Below are positions 37,791 to 50,470 of a stretch of DNA of 64,000 bases, piece after piece. Source of the stretch: Lates calcarifer. Its lineage: Eukaryota > Chordata > Actinopteri > Centropomidae. The DNA lies in assembly GCF_001640805.2 (NCBI RefSeq), contig NC_066838.1, positions 14,283,632 to 14,347,631 of the forward strand, given 5' to 3'. The notes under the pieces are model-generated. The model was not told the DNA's origin. It searched no databases and was given only the letters and a program-made list of their open reading frames with translations. The translations under genes were made by a program, and so were the position numbers. How positions within the stretch are numbered: position 1 is the first letter of the stretch; the number at the start of each line of letters is the position of its first letter.

Positions 37791-40401
37791 AGTTTATGCG
37801 CCATTTGTCTTTTACCATGAGAACAACACACAGAGGCATTTTCTGATCTGATGCCTCCATCAGCAGAGCAACATCAGCTGGCAAAACGTTAGAAACATAT
37901 TTAATGAGCTGATATTTTGGTCCATTACCCCACCCCTTCAATGCCATCACTGTTTGCTCTTGAAAAACTGTTTTTTGGGGGTTTCAGCTGGGAACTGACT
38001 TTTCATGTTCTATACCAGGGACTGCAGATGGAAATAATCTAGTGGCTAAATCTGATACAAAACATCATCTTCTTCTTTTTTTTTAGTTTAATGTATTTTG
38101 TACATGGTATATATGAATAAATAAATAAATAAAAAGAACTAGTTTACTTTTGGTTAAAATGCTCGGAATGGTTTAAAATTAGGTGCATAGACCAGAACAT
38201 AACCTGTTCCATGTTGTTGAAAAGGGATATCAGTTGCTCTATATCAACATGATTTCTTTTTTCTTTGCATTATGACAAGAGTTACAGTTCTAACAGCTGT
38301 TTGAGGGCTCTGTCAAATGCTGTTGTTTTTCTTGAGAGGTTAGTCTCTTACATACGGGCAGGTTGTGACAGAAAAAATACAGAAATACAAAAATACAGTT
38401 TTATGCACTTAAACACTTACAAAACACACTAGCTTCTGAACCACTTTTATGGCCTGCCTAGAGGAAACCTCTCATGTTTCTCACAGGAGATTCGGATTTC
38501 CTATAAGGACCACACACCAAGAGGTCGTCCCCTCAGGACAACACTCAAACACTCTGAAAGCAATACCTGCCACAGGAGGAAAACACGCACACACTTAAAA
38601 GCACATAGCTCACCCAATATTTCTTTTAAAAATCCATCACGTTGGGTAAAAAGACAAGCTGACTGCCAGTCGGGAACCTCAAGAATGTTCAGTCTGAGTG
38701 TGAAAAACTTCATCCAGAACTGGATTCACCCATGTGTGTCAGTGGAGGACTTGCTAACGCTGCTGGTTACAGTTTATGTAGAAAAAAAATGTGGCTGAGA
38801 AAGAGTGAGAGCAGCGGAGCAAGATAGAACTATATTTGGGGAGTCTACAATCCTCATTCCCTGTTGTTGTTTCATTTCCATTTTAAAGAGAAAGTGTGGG
38901 CGGGGACATAAAGAGTCTGATTATCAGTGATGTGAGTAGATGAAGAGGCAGGGGGTAATGATTAGTGTCCATGCTGCTCTCAGAAAAAAAGAGAGAGAGA
39001 CGGTAAAAGGGGCACTGGTGCATCTCTCTCTCTCTCTTCCTGTCTTTCTTTTTTCCTTTTCTTTGTGTTGCCGCCTCTGACAGATTAACACACAGGGCAG
39101 AAGTTTCTAAAGAACAGCACAGAGATCACAGCGGGGCGTGTCGCTGATGGCTTCAGTCCTCTTTGGTCTCATTCTGTAACTCTCCTAAACTCCCTCGGTT
39201 CAGACCTATTTCTCTGCCCTAAATGCATAATTTTGTAAATGAAGCATCTGCTCGGGTGGTCCCAGTAGGCCCATGTGTATCAGGCTGAGGCTGACACACA
39301 CACACAGGAACACACGCCATCACTCAAAAATAGTTTTGCTAACAGTCCCTAAAAAATATGTAGAACCTAGGAAGGCTCTTTGAGGGAAATGACAGCTACA
39401 TTTTTGAAACTGATAGCGAATTGAACTCCGTAAGTTGATATTTCAGTGTGTTTGGTAAATGTCACTGAAGCTGTGATAAGAAGCAGAGGGATATTTGCAG
39501 TGAAATGGTGGATAAAATGTGATAACAGATGCTGATAATGGCATAGACGATGAATCATGACACCCCAAAAGGAGGGTTGCCGCGTGAATCGAAACAAAGT
39601 CTGTATTTAGGTTTCCCCAAATTAGGACAGAGTGCATTTGCTCTGTGTGAGTCTGGTACTCGAGATAAACAACACATTGGATGCTTTCAGACAAATAATG
39701 ACCTGAAAATACTGCAGACAAAAGCAAAGAAGTACTTGTCAATATTCATCTGCACGGAATTGCTGTTGGCATGAAGTCAGTGTTTCTATAGTAACATAAC
39801 TCTTGGTGTATTGACATGACAACAGAAATTAAATTTAATGACAACAGAGAGTGAAAACACATCAATACAAAACTGCTTTTGGGGCAGTAAAAACTGTGGT
39901 CAAAGCAGGTCTGTTTTATTGTCCAACACACTACCTTTAAGTATTTCACTTCATACTCTGTATTAAAACTAAACAAAAAAAGTAAAAAAAAATACAGAAT
40001 TACAAATTTTTATACATATGTGAGTAATTCAGGATGATGGAGTCTTGTGAGTGTGTGTGTTTCTGTGCACGTATGTGTGTATATGTAAACAAATATATTC
40101 AGGTCTAGTGGTGGATTATAATTGATTCTTTCAGGGGTGTTCACTGCATCCTGATGACACAAAACAATAAAGAGAATAAAGCTGAGTTGCATGAATTAAA
40201 CAAACTTCAACACTTTCTTTTTTCCTCTCCAGATTGCTCCTCATATCATTCCTATTTCACCTCACAGCCTGGTGCACATAACTTATGCATGCTGTTTTAA
40301 TACAGGTTGCCATGATTCAGTGTGCGCCTATGTGTGTGTGTTCATCGTGCGTACCGTGCGTGTTTGTGTGTGTGTTGCGTTTGCAACCAGTAGCCGCAGA
40401 T
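37791..40401. other. Non-coding stretch, no gene recognised
   Basis: AT-rich, with (AATA)n at 38116-38135, GA and CT runs at 38986-39040 and short CA runs near 39294 and 38584. The block 38870-39290 is GC-richer and repeat-poor, but no exon structure was found in it. Confidence 0.4.
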
Positions 40402-40424
40402 AGCAGCAGCAGCAGCAGCAGCAG
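40402..40424. repeat. (GCA)n trinucleotide repeat
   Basis: About seven GCA units, not in a supported reading frame. Confidence 0.95.
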
Positions 40425-40529
40425 GGCAGTAATGGTGTATAACTCATTCTAATGATGCAACAGTGAAACAGCAGGTAAGGTCAACACAAGAGACTGTGGT
40501 GGAAGGTGAACTGCCTGGACTCATAACAT

Positions 40530-40534
40530 ACACA

Positions 40535-40566
<32 letters not shown>

Positions 40567-40580
40567 CACACACACACAGA
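40530..40580. repeat. Compound (CA)n-(GA)n-(CA)n microsatellite
   Basis: About eleven CA, seven GA and six CA units in succession. Confidence 0.95.
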
Positions 40581-41007
40581 GATCATGAATGAATCAGTCT
40601 CCACAGACACACCTTAAAACCCATAAACATGCACCCTGCCAATCTATATATCACTCCCCATCTACAATCTCCTATAGTTGCTTGCCCTTTTTTCCTCTTT
40701 TTTCTATTTATCCCTCCATCTTCCGTCCTCTCTCCTCTATTCCCTCCACCCTTCATCTCTCCTCCTTACCCTCACTCCTGCCGTTTCATGGGGATACTGT
40801 TGGAGGTCAGTCGACGCCCTGAGGAAGAGGGCTGATGAATGGATCCATGATCACTGGCTGTAATTACAGTGTCAAATGAACTGTTAGCTGTCCAGTATGT
40901 GCAGGTTCAGTGTGTGTGCATGTGTGTGTGCTCTTTCCTAATGTGCTAGTCAGCTCCCCACAGATGCAGTTGCCATATCAGCATACACAACAACAGATGG
41001 GCTCTGG

Positions 41008-41010
<3 letters not shown>

Positions 41011-41042
<32 letters not shown>
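41011..41042. repeat. (CA)n microsatellite
   Basis: About 16 CA units. Confidence 0.96.
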
Positions 41043-41045
<3 letters not shown>

Positions 41046-41163
41046 GCACGTACATGCAAATACACACACATGCATGCACTGCTGTCTCATGTACCATTTA
41101 TCACAGGCTGAGGTAACAAAAAGATAAAAGTAGCACATTGTATTAGAATATTTATGACTGTAG

Positions 41164-41211
41164 GTGTGTTTGTGTGTGTTTGTGTGTGTGTGTGTGTGTG
41201 GGGGGGGGGGG
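41164..41211. repeat. (TG)n tract ending in an uninterrupted G run
   Basis: Interrupted TG tract followed by about 12 consecutive G residues. Confidence 0.95.
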
Positions 41212-41366
41212 TCTTCATTGTAAATATACCATTTCTGTACAGGCTCATGTGGGAACAGGCAGGTTAGTATCTAAACATTTAACCACAATACATCCTGTCA
41301 TAGCAAATTCAACTCAGCAGGAATCTCTTTATACTGCCAGCAAGTCTGGCAGATGTGGGGCTTTGG

Positions 41367-41368
<2 letters not shown>

Positions 41369-41413
<45 letters not shown>
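41369..41413. repeat. (CA)n microsatellite, ~22 units
   Basis: Uninterrupted except for one CG at its left edge. Confidence 0.97.
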
Positions 41414-41415
<2 letters not shown>

Positions 41416-42437
41416 GAACACACAAAAAGTTATTGCCAGCAGATCAGGGTGAGCTATTGACTTCTCCGCACATCCCTCCACCAGACATGATAATGGAGAA
41501 CTGAAGCCACTGGGGCAGGCAGATCAGCAGCTGGGCTGGCAGGGATCAGAGGCAGACAGACAGCCAAACAGAGAGTTTAGTTTTTCTGGTGAGTGAAATT
41601 ACGTCTCTTTTTGTTCTGTCACACTCAAGGAGAAGAAAAAGAAAGAAAACAGTCAAATGAGACGATTTTGAAATTGATCCAGTCTACTCTTAAGCATTGT
41701 TAAATTTGTATTTATTAATTAAAGTCAAAAAGCTTGGGTCTGGGTTCGGGTCTGAAAACGTATTTTTCCTATTTACACATCCAGCAGATATGTAGCAACA
41801 TTATCATTCATTTCAAGTCATGTGTCTGGTCACCTGATGAATTGAGTCCAAGAAATTACTCTCTTTTATCTCTGCTTTTGGTCTCCACCAACTCCTGAGG
41901 GAAATATCTGGCTTTAAGTGCTAAATGCTCCACTATGTTCATCAGCTAGACACTAATTGTGTCTGTCTGCTGTTTGTTGCTGAGCAGGTACAGTGGGTTA
42001 TTAGAGCTTTTTTTTTTTTTTGCTGACAACAGCTGCCTGGCTGCCGGCTGAGAACAATGCAGCTACCGAACCGCTAAACAATGCGCTGAAACTCAATATG
42101 AAGCTCCATAAAGCTGAGGGAATCTACAGAATTACATCCTAATTCCCCCATAGGTTCAACACTACAAGGGACCCCTTTCTCACTGTCACATTGTCATTTG
42201 ATACATTTTTATTATAGAAATATTGATTATTGCTGCTTTAAACTTTGTTCTCTCTGTGTGTGGTAGAAGCAGAAATAAGCCGCAATAGAAAGAGTTGGAC
42301 TCTTTCTGTGCCTCTCAGAGTTTGAGAGTGATTTGGTTTTCTACATCCTGTTAATCTGGGCAGGCATTTTCCTCCACTGTCACTGTAAGTTGGATACATC
42401 ATTTATACTGCTGAGCCTCATGCACCCTTGTGCTTGC

Positions 42438-42438
<1 letters not shown>
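41414..42438. other. Non-coding stretch, no gene recognised
   Basis: Contains a T run at 42010-42021 and repeat-like text at about 42060-42240. No family or gene could be named. Confidence 0.4.

Positions 42439-42474
<36 letters not shown>
42439..42474. repeat. (CA)n microsatellite
   Basis: About 17 CA units. Confidence 0.97.
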
Positions 42475-42477
<3 letters not shown>

Positions 42478-42611
42478 CCTACATGTATGCCTCTGTTTCC
42501 ATGGATGCGCTATATGCACAACAAGAAAACATTTACATGGCAGAGATGAGGCACCTAATCAGATTCAGAGCTACATCCGGAGGAAGAGTAAACATGGATG
42601 CACATTCCTGT

Positions 42612-42614
<3 letters not shown>

Positions 42615-42646
<32 letters not shown>
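42615..42646. repeat. (TG)n microsatellite
   Basis: About 16 TG units. Together with the (CA)n at 42439 it forms an inverted pair about 140 bp apart. Confidence 0.97.
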
Positions 42647-42655
<9 letters not shown>

Positions 42656-43423
42656 CCTTTGAGTGTTGTGTGCATCTGTATGTGTGTCAGAGAGAAAGAG
42701 AGTGTGTGAGCATTTCTAGTTGGTATTCCAGGGTGACTCCTCGTGAGTGTGGTTTCCCACAATTCTTATCAGAGTTGTGATCACAGAAAACTGGTCTCCT
42801 CAAATGGAACATATCCCCTCCCTCACACTATCAGGATCCACACACACACGCACACATTCACATACACAGACACACACACTCACAGATGCACAGATGCACA
42901 GTCATCCCTGTGTTCCTCTGTTTGTGATTCCCTTCCTTGAGTCTAATTCAATCTTCAACTTATAACACAACGCCAAAAAAAAAACATGCAACCAAGAACA
43001 TGAATGCAATTTGAAAGAATCTGAGGTGAGTATGTGTCTGTCTTATGAATATAGAAGAGTTTTTCTTTTGGAAGTCCTGTCTGAGAACCAGCAGAGGAAA
43101 TCTGCCTGGGGATGGATAAAACAATTGTTGGCTTAGAAAAATTGAAAACAAAGGGAGGGGAATAAAATGCTGCAGCAAATACAAAGTAAAGAGGTCAACA
43201 TTTTCAGGTTTTTTTTTTTTTTTAAAGGCAAATGGCTGCCAGGTTGTACTTGAGTTAGCCTCCTTAGTTTCTTCCTTGAGATGGAAACACTCTTGTGCAC
43301 TCACTTTTATCAAGAAATGGTCTAATTGATGAGCCAGTGACGTAGTGTAGTAACTCAAAAGTACAAAAGCTGTGTACTTACATTAAAGCAACGCAGCACT
43401 TTAGTAGCAGTGAGGTAGATCTG

Positions 43424-43456
43424 CATGCTGATATGCTGAGATGCTGAGATGCTGAG
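43424..43456. repeat. Short minisatellite, 8-bp GATGCTGA unit
   Basis: About four tandem copies of 'gatgctga' (the first reads 'gcatgctgatatgctga'). Confidence 0.85.
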
Positions 43457-43594
43457 GAACGCATCGCACGGAGCAGTTCACACAGAGGTAAAAAAGTGCA
43501 GGGAGAAATACTTAGATAAGAGGAATACTGTTCAAAATCTGGCTTTGCTTCATTCTGGGAAATGTGTCCTAGTTAGCACCCTGCTGCTCCATGT

Positions 43595-43637
43595 ACACAC
43601 ACACACACACACAGAGCGGTGCACACACACACACACA
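43595..43637. repeat. (CA)n microsatellite pair
   Basis: Two CA runs separated by 'gagcggtg'. Confidence 0.93.
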
Positions 43638-46481
43638 GCAGTATGCACTCTTCCATATGTACACAGCAACACACACACATTCCTATGCTGCTAATGAACA
43701 GGCTGCTTTCTCACTTGGGATTTCTCTCCCTATATATTTCTTTCGCTCTACCTTCACCACATCCCTCCATCCCTCCTCCCCTTCCTCCTGCACTCCCATG
43801 ACAGCTTCTCCTCCCCAGGGTTTAGATGTTTGACGCGTGTCACTCACACACACTCAGACTGGAAAGCTGCGAACCCAAGCACATGCACATTTGCATGCAA
43901 ATGACGCGCAAAATGACAAAACACCTTTCCTCCCCAAAACAAGCCAACACAAACGTAATGAAATAGTAATGAAATACATGTTGTGCTCTCTCTCTCTCAC
44001 TCACACACACACCTGTGATCTGAGGTAGTCCTCAGTCAGTGGATATATTAGCATGAGTCAGTATGACACCTCATAAGTGACTGTGCTGTCACCTCTGCAT
44101 CTGCAAATTGGATGAACAAATAAATCTATAATTCTCAAACATCACAGGCGATTCGAAATGCGTCAATCCCCCGATCCGTAATGTATTCATGTTATTCATC
44201 TTCACGCTTGCCATACACAGCCCCTCTTATTCAAATACTTGTTTTCACATCCTTTTAATCAAATTTGCATGGATTAATTTTCAGAATGTTTAAAGCATTG
44301 AGAGTCTCTTGCCTATAGTTAGCTCTGCAAGACTGAGAGATACACTTGCATCATAGTTTAACATTGGACTGTGTGATATGTGTGGTAATTGAAGCAGCCA
44401 GTTATTTCTCATCTTTTGTTGCAGGTCGCAGTTATGTTTCATCAAAGACTTACAGCTGCGAGCCTCAGTGTCAAACAGCCTTCATTTTCAGGCAGACTTC
44501 AAACAGTTCATTTTTAGTCAATCATATAAGCTGTTTTACTCGGAGGCGGAAGACGACAATTTGTTCAAGCCAGGTCGAAAACCTTTGAAAATTATCTGGT
44601 GCGTGCAGATGTGTGTTACAGAAATGCAGAAAAGCGAGAAAGAGAGAGTGGATCATCAACACTGATGTCAGTTAACAAAACACAAACTAAAAACGGGTGC
44701 CAACTCGGCTGTTTGAAATCTCATTTTCAGTTCAGCAAATGTCTAATATGGGGAGTCCTGGGATGTATAAAAGAGAGCATGAACTTAACATTCTATCACC
44801 CACTGTTCAGCCTGCAGGATGCTAGCACTGTGACTAATTACTAGTACAATGAAAGACTACACCTCAGTCACATCAGTATAATAAACGTTCATCTTTTAGG
44901 TCACTGTGATCGTTCTCTAAAAGAACAGCATGTCAGTAAAAATAATCCAGGTACAATGCACAGCATGTACAACTGAAACCTTAAAAATGTGGCATGTCCC
45001 TAGCTTCAAAGCAGTCTCACAGTCCAACAATGGAGGAAATCCTTGCAAACTGTATGTCTAAATTCACTGCAAGGTGGTGTCAGTGTTTATTTCAGCATAC
45101 CAGGTCTAGACCTTTTCCATGTACAGGGATTTTCTTGATTTTTGACTGTTTGTTACCATTGTGCACTTTTTAGGTCACAAAAGTGCAAAGCATGCTCACA
45201 GGATGTGGTGGTATTGAATAAATTAAAGCAAGTTATACACAATATCCTTCTGAAATATTACATTTTAGGCTACATGAGGCAGAAAAATTGAGTATGAACC
45301 CTGACAGTTTTCAGTAAATAAACTAAATCCACTAACACTCAGTATTTGAGTGATTTTGCAGCACTGTTCAAGGTCGTATTTCTTTCATTTCCATTGCTGG
45401 CAGTTAATTTGGTAATAAACAAAAGTCAGTATAGGCAGAAAAAGTTTAGAGCTTTTCTAAATGTCACAGGCTGTGGCTTATTCCTGGACAGCGTTGGCAT
45501 CTATTTTCAATAGAAAGTAGCTAAAGCCTTCTGGCAAAGTCACTAATATGTAGCTAGATTGAGTCACACACTCACTTGCATATCTGTGACATCGTAACAT
45601 AATTATGTAAGTCAAAAAAAGTAAAACTAAACCTGACTGTAAGTAGCTATATCATTAGCTGCTATTGTCTCATCAATATGCACCTAAATTGATCTTTAAT
45701 TTCAAAAGTAGTAGTAGTAGTAGTAGTATTCATCAAGTATCATAAATTGTAAAAAAAATAAAACTTGAGTAGTCAAGCAAAATCATTTTAAACAAAAACA
45801 AAGGATGAGCTTCTCAGATAATCAACAGGGATCAATGATTTGTTGTCAGGCCCACTTTCACATCTCACTCATGCTGATTTCTGGCTGCTGATTGGTTGAG
45901 TGAATGAGCTGCTGCAGTTTTCCTCCACTCACTGAAAACAGTCAGCCGGTAGAGCCACAGCCATATCATTCACCAAGAAGAAAGTTCATAAGCAGCGTGG
46001 CAGCTTCCGTATCGAGTCCTTAAAAGTAGTTACCAGCATTACTGCAAAGGTCTGACGCTCAAAAATGGTCAGTTTGCTTTAATTTAAGTGAAACGTATCC
46101 CCAAAGGGAGTGAGGCTGTTAAAGGTTTAAGGAGAGGAAGGTAGTTTCTTTTCAACACCATATGTGTTGTGTTTGTGCCGAAGGACCTGAGCTAGACACC
46201 AGACACCTAAAGGAATTTCCTCTGGTGTCAATAAATGATAGTGTTGCATTTGCCCCCTCACTGGTTTTACTGTCTAGCAGCTGTAGTTAGCTGTAGGGTG
46301 CTATCTCACAGTCAAGGCTGCATCAGAAACAACAGCAGACAAACAATTAAGTGATCACTAAGATATAAGAATTTCAAGAAGTCCGTTCTTCAGGGTTCAA
46401 AAAATGTTTGCACTTAATGCAAACTAGTGGATGAAATTTGGAGGATTTTCATCACCAAGCTTTAAATGTGTGTGTGTGTGT
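43638..46481. other. Non-coding stretch, no gene recognised
   Basis: A good-looking acceptor (ttttgttgcag, near 44425 on the plus strand) is followed by an open stretch to about 44665, but there is no conserved protein signal. (TAG)n at 45706-45728. Otherwise AT-rich, unassigned sequence. Confidence 0.4.
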
Positions 46482-46513
46482 GGGGTGGTGGTGGTGGTGG
46501 TTGGGGGGGGGGG
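46466..46513 (+). repeat. (TG)n followed by (GGT)n and a G run; possible G-quadruplex
   Basis: TG units pass into GGGG(TGG)n and then an 11-12-base G run. The plus strand has more than four clustered G tracts within 32 bases. Confidence 0.93.
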
Positions 46514-46719
46514 TTCTATGTATAGTTAATAGTCTATAGTTAAACCTGATTCCAGCTGAGCTTTTCCAGAATAACACACATAAACATACAGTACATGCAT
46601 GCAAACCCATTCCCACCACCTGATTATGCCTGATTACAGAGAGCTGTCTTTTGGGTGTGACAGCAATTCTCATGTACAATTCACAGCACACACACCATCC
46701 CACTGGCAGCACAACCCCT

Positions 46720-47100
46720 CCCGCACATGCACACACACGCGTGTACAGCCAATGTCCCAACGCCCCTGACAGCATATTGCCAAAATAAACAGCATCAGGC
46801 TTGTCAACACAGAGATCTCTCACTGCAAGGGAAGAGACTTAGACACACACCTGGACGTCACACACACACACCAAACACAAACATAAATCCATACACACAC
46901 ACTCTCTCTCTCTCACTGTCTAAACACATCTGGCAATCAGAGATGTGCAAAGACACACACAGCAGGGAGAAGAGGATCAGTGGGGTATTGTTATTACAAA
47001 TACACATACATACACCTGCGTGCTCTCTTTCTCTTTCTCTCTCTCACTCTTTTTTCTCTCTCGCACGCACACACACACACACAGTCCACCCCTGACAGAG
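46720..47100. repeat. Cluster of short CA and CT runs
   Basis: Several CA runs (46728-46738, 46860-46875, 46890-46900, 47066-47082) and CT runs (46901-46914, 47026-47062) with no coding content. Confidence 0.8.
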
Positions 47101-47322
47101 ACACAGACTGTTACTGACAGGCTGGAGGACAAGTGATTTCCTGGCAGCCATTGTCTCCTTCCCTCTTGCTGTGGGAGGCGGGTGGTATTGACATCTGAGA
47201 CCAGTGTATGGGATCCTCTCGTATCTGACCTTTAACACAGCCAGACCAGAGCAGGTAAAGGTCTGCAGCTCTCCAGTGACTTGCATAGATTTGATACCAC
47301 ACACAAGAGCAATAGCAAGACG

Positions 47323-47323
<1 letters not shown>

Positions 47324-47372
<49 letters not shown>
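47324..47372. repeat. (GA)n microsatellite
   Basis: About 24 GA units with one AAA interruption. Confidence 0.97.
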
Positions 47373-47376
<4 letters not shown>

Positions 47377-47770
47377 GAATACAGCATTGATATAAATGGA
47401 GAGTCCTTGAATAAAAACCTATTAGCTACAAAGAAAAGTAGGTTACTTCTTCTCTCTTTTCAAGATCACTCATTCAGATTCCTATTTTTCTCAATAGAGC
47501 TTTGTGGCCATGAGACGATATTAGGAAAAGCCTGAAATGGTATGAGACTCTGAGTATCAGCATATTCACTGGACTATTCTGTGGATCCCAGGTTTGAATT
47601 AATATACACAAACACAGAATAAGGTCCTCAGCGGGCTGAATAGGTTGCCTTACACTATGTCCCATTTAACACAGATTGGCAACAATAGTGGGTTGCATCA
47701 TTGAGAAAATAAGCATCCTGGTATCTTTGTGAATTACATTTATTTCTGCAGTCTGGTGTGCAATTTACAT

Positions 47771-47900
47771 CCAGTGTTGGGGAAGCTACTTTGAAACAGA
47801 AGCAAGTCAAGCCACTGGCTACTCTTCATCTGAAGTAGTTACATAAGCTACAAAAACACACAATTTGTGGAAAGCTACTCAACAAGCTATACTCAAAAAA
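47771..47900 (+). mobile_element. Decayed 'agtgttggggaagctactt' element fragment
   Basis: 'ccagtgttggggaagctact' then 'ctgaagtagttacataagct' resembles the terminus of common fish DNA elements that start 'cagtgttgggaagttact'. A related fragment is at 61055-61170. The other end is not seen. Confidence 0.5.
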
Positions 47901-48011
47901 GTGGCCTCCAACAATGAAGATATTCCACATCAAGAAACATCTATTGTTGAGTAATATACAATAATGAATGAATGCACTCATTATTTTTGTGGTGTAATTA
48001 CAAGGCAACAT

Positions 48012-48250
48012 TAAAGAAATACTTAAGCATTTTGGGAAATACATGTATTATTCTTGTGGAGTTGCTACCACTGTCCATCTGTCCTTTATATGTGAAGCTA
48101 AAGGTGTGTCATAACTCCCTGTAAAAACACAACTGCCATTGTTACCAGTGGAGAGTCAAGCTGGCTGTTTCCCCTGTCTTCCTGTCTTTATGCTAAACCA
48201 GTCGGCTACTGACTGTAGCTATGAAAACAGTGTTGACATCCTAACAGCTA
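48012..48250 (+). repeat. Decayed fish interspersed repeat ('cattttgggaaatac')
   Basis: 'taagcattttgggaaataca', 'ccactgtccatctgtccttt', 'gtgaagctaaaggtgtg' and 'tctttatgctaaaccagtcg' follow the order of an abundant percomorph repeat. It is degraded. Confidence 0.6.
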
Positions 48251-48290
48251 CTGGTAGCAATTTATTTTTACTAACATCTTTCCTTTATCT

Positions 48291-48725
48291 TAAAGGTCCT
48301 ATATGCAAGTTTTTTGGTATATAGCCAACATTAGCATTAACAGTTTTTTTACACAACAGTTCAGAGGATGTATTAAAAGTTCAGCATCAAACTTAATTCC
48401 TTTATTTGCAAAGAGCTGTCTCCAGCGGAACACCAATGTTAACTTGTTTTACTTATTTTTCTGTAATTTCATTTCCTCTGTTGAAGGTAGCATGCTAACC
48501 ATCTAGCCCTGACCTGTCTCATCTCATAATACCCCTTTGTAATAGTAAGTCACTCCAGCATCCAGTCTGCCTAACATGAGAGATTGAAGTAGCACTGTCC
48601 AGAGGACATATTCTCATACATCTTGTTTTGTAAACACAACAGTGGCTGAACTTTTTGGCAAGGAAACAGCTGTTAATGCTAACATGGCTATGTAGCGATG
48701 GCAAAACTTACATATAAAACCTTTA
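48291..48725. mobile_element. Non-autonomous DNA element with ~19-bp imperfect TIRs
   Basis: The left end taaaggtcctatatgcaag and the right end, read on the other strand, taaaggttttatatgtaag agree at 16 of 19 positions. The interior (about 400 bp) is non-coding. It lies beside or within the older repeat at 48012. Termini of the TTAAAGG type recall the element at 3400-3880. Confidence 0.7.
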
Positions 48726-49948
48726 ATGTGTTATATTTGCCTAACTGTAGCCCCACCTTAAACATGTTTTTATAGGCCATAACTAAAATCTTTCCCTGAT
48801 CTTCACTATCACCTTAACCTTACTGTATTTCCTATGCATTGATCATATAGAAAAACACAGGTACACAACATTTAAAAACATGATTAAACATAATCCAGGA
48901 TTTGCAGAACAGTATCATCTTGTCCTGTGTTGTAATGGGATTGAAATAAGATTTATTTCAGTCCAGGAAAGTTGCACAGGCATGTCATGGCAGTGTGGCA
49001 AGTGTTAATCATTGGGCAACGACCTCCGACATCCACAGCTCTCTCCAGCCATGGAGAAAGATGAGGGCAAGCTTTGACCCTCCACCTGTACTCCTGACAT
49101 CTGCCACATGGGTCAATCAGCCAGGGGTGCCACGTCTGTCACGGCCACGGGAGAGCTGGGTAGCTGGTCACCAAGCAGTTTAATCTCCAACAGATTCCCA
49201 CCACCTGGCTCTACTGGCACTTCACCAAGCCCTGCAGCCCACCATTCTGGCAACTCCCACTGACATGTAGCAGAGGGTTCAACGGGAGCTCAACTGGAAA
49301 TGGATGGATGGAGTATATAAATGCATGTAGGCCATGCATGCTTCTTTTGAACCTCCATCTCTTAGAGAAAACAGTTTGAGCACATTATCTACTGTACTCC
49401 CCTGATCAGCCCTGCTGCATCCTGGGTACAGTTGGAGCCATGGGTGGCCTGCAGGCTATACTGCTGCATAAGTGTATGTGAATACATGAATGCCTCAGGG
49501 GGGGATTTGCTCTTGGGTCTTTGATTACCAGTGTGCAGTCAGCCTTTTCAAAATGGCACAATTCTTAGATTCCCCTTCAGCAATATACCATCTAGCTTGT
49601 GGTTAAATCCCCCATCTGTTGAATGAGGACTTAGCTTTTTGGCTTGGCTGTCCACTTCCTCGTTGTAAATGTGTATGCTGCAGAATTGTTTCATATCTCT
49701 GCATGGAGTGCGGGGTTAACCATTTATGGCACAGCTTCAAAAAGATGCTGATTTAAAGAAAATAAACCATTCTCCTAGTTTTGTAGAGCAGTAAAGAAAA
49801 TCACATTTTGTATTGGTAGTAATTCACAGAGGTGTAACTGGGTTGCACTGGATTACATAACCGAACCGGAATACGTGATAGAATTTGGACACAGCAGCTT
49901 CATTTCCCTATCCTCTGAATCCTTCAATCAGCACATTATCAGCCTTTG
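48726..49948. other. Non-coding stretch with a GC-rich block of unknown origin
   Basis: The segment 48990-49310 is markedly more GC-rich than its surroundings and ends 'aaatggatggatggag', like the 3' end of a retroelement. The frames are short and no domain is recognisable. It may be a degraded LINE 3' region. The rest is unassigned. Confidence 0.35.
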
Positions 49949-49949
49949 T

Positions 49950-49977
<28 letters not shown>
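49949..49977. repeat. (CA)n microsatellite
   Basis: About 14 CA units followed by AAAA. Confidence 0.96.
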
Positions 49978-49980
<3 letters not shown>

Positions 49981-50279
49981 CAAAGATATGTGCACAGACC
50001 CACACTCTGCCCTCATTCCACAACACCCCCACGCACAGATGTCATTTTGCAAAAGGTTTAACAAAAGGATGCATTTGTCTCTTAGAAACTTACAGTTCCT
50101 GTGTATGTGTGTCTGTGTATGTATGTAATGTAGCCAAACAAACATGGATGCATGAAATGGGCTACATCTGTTGGATGGCTGTAAGAACAAAGAGAAATCA
50201 AATCAAACAACAGTCTCACTGTCAACAAACTGACACACACACACACATACACAGGGGGGAGGTAAGAATGACCTTAATT

Positions 50280-50470
50280 AGGGCTACAGTTAATGACTCA
50301 TTTCATTATTTATGAACCATTTGCTTTTTTTTTTTTTTTTTTTTTTTTTTTTTGATTAATCAAATTATTTCTTCATTTTATTAATTCACTGACATTTCCC
50401 AAACAGACAAATATCTCAAAATAGTAAAAAACAATCAAACCTTAAAAATCAATAAAGAACTTGTTATTGG
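50280..50470 (+). mobile_element. Decayed 'agggctgcaactaa' MITE copy with a T29 insertion
   Basis: It starts 'agggctacagttaatgactc' then 'atttcattatt', as in the family's left end. A 29-base T run at 50325-50353 interrupts it before 'gattaatcaaattatttc' resumes the family text. Confidence 0.6.
50325..50353. repeat. Homopolymer T run, 29 bases
   Basis: Uninterrupted T, the longest homopolymer in the window. It sits within the MITE copy. Confidence 0.97.

Noticed and set aside
44421..44665. Open stretch after a good acceptor, as a protein exon
   Set aside because: Two frames are open but with no domain and no convincing donor; at most a non-coding exon.
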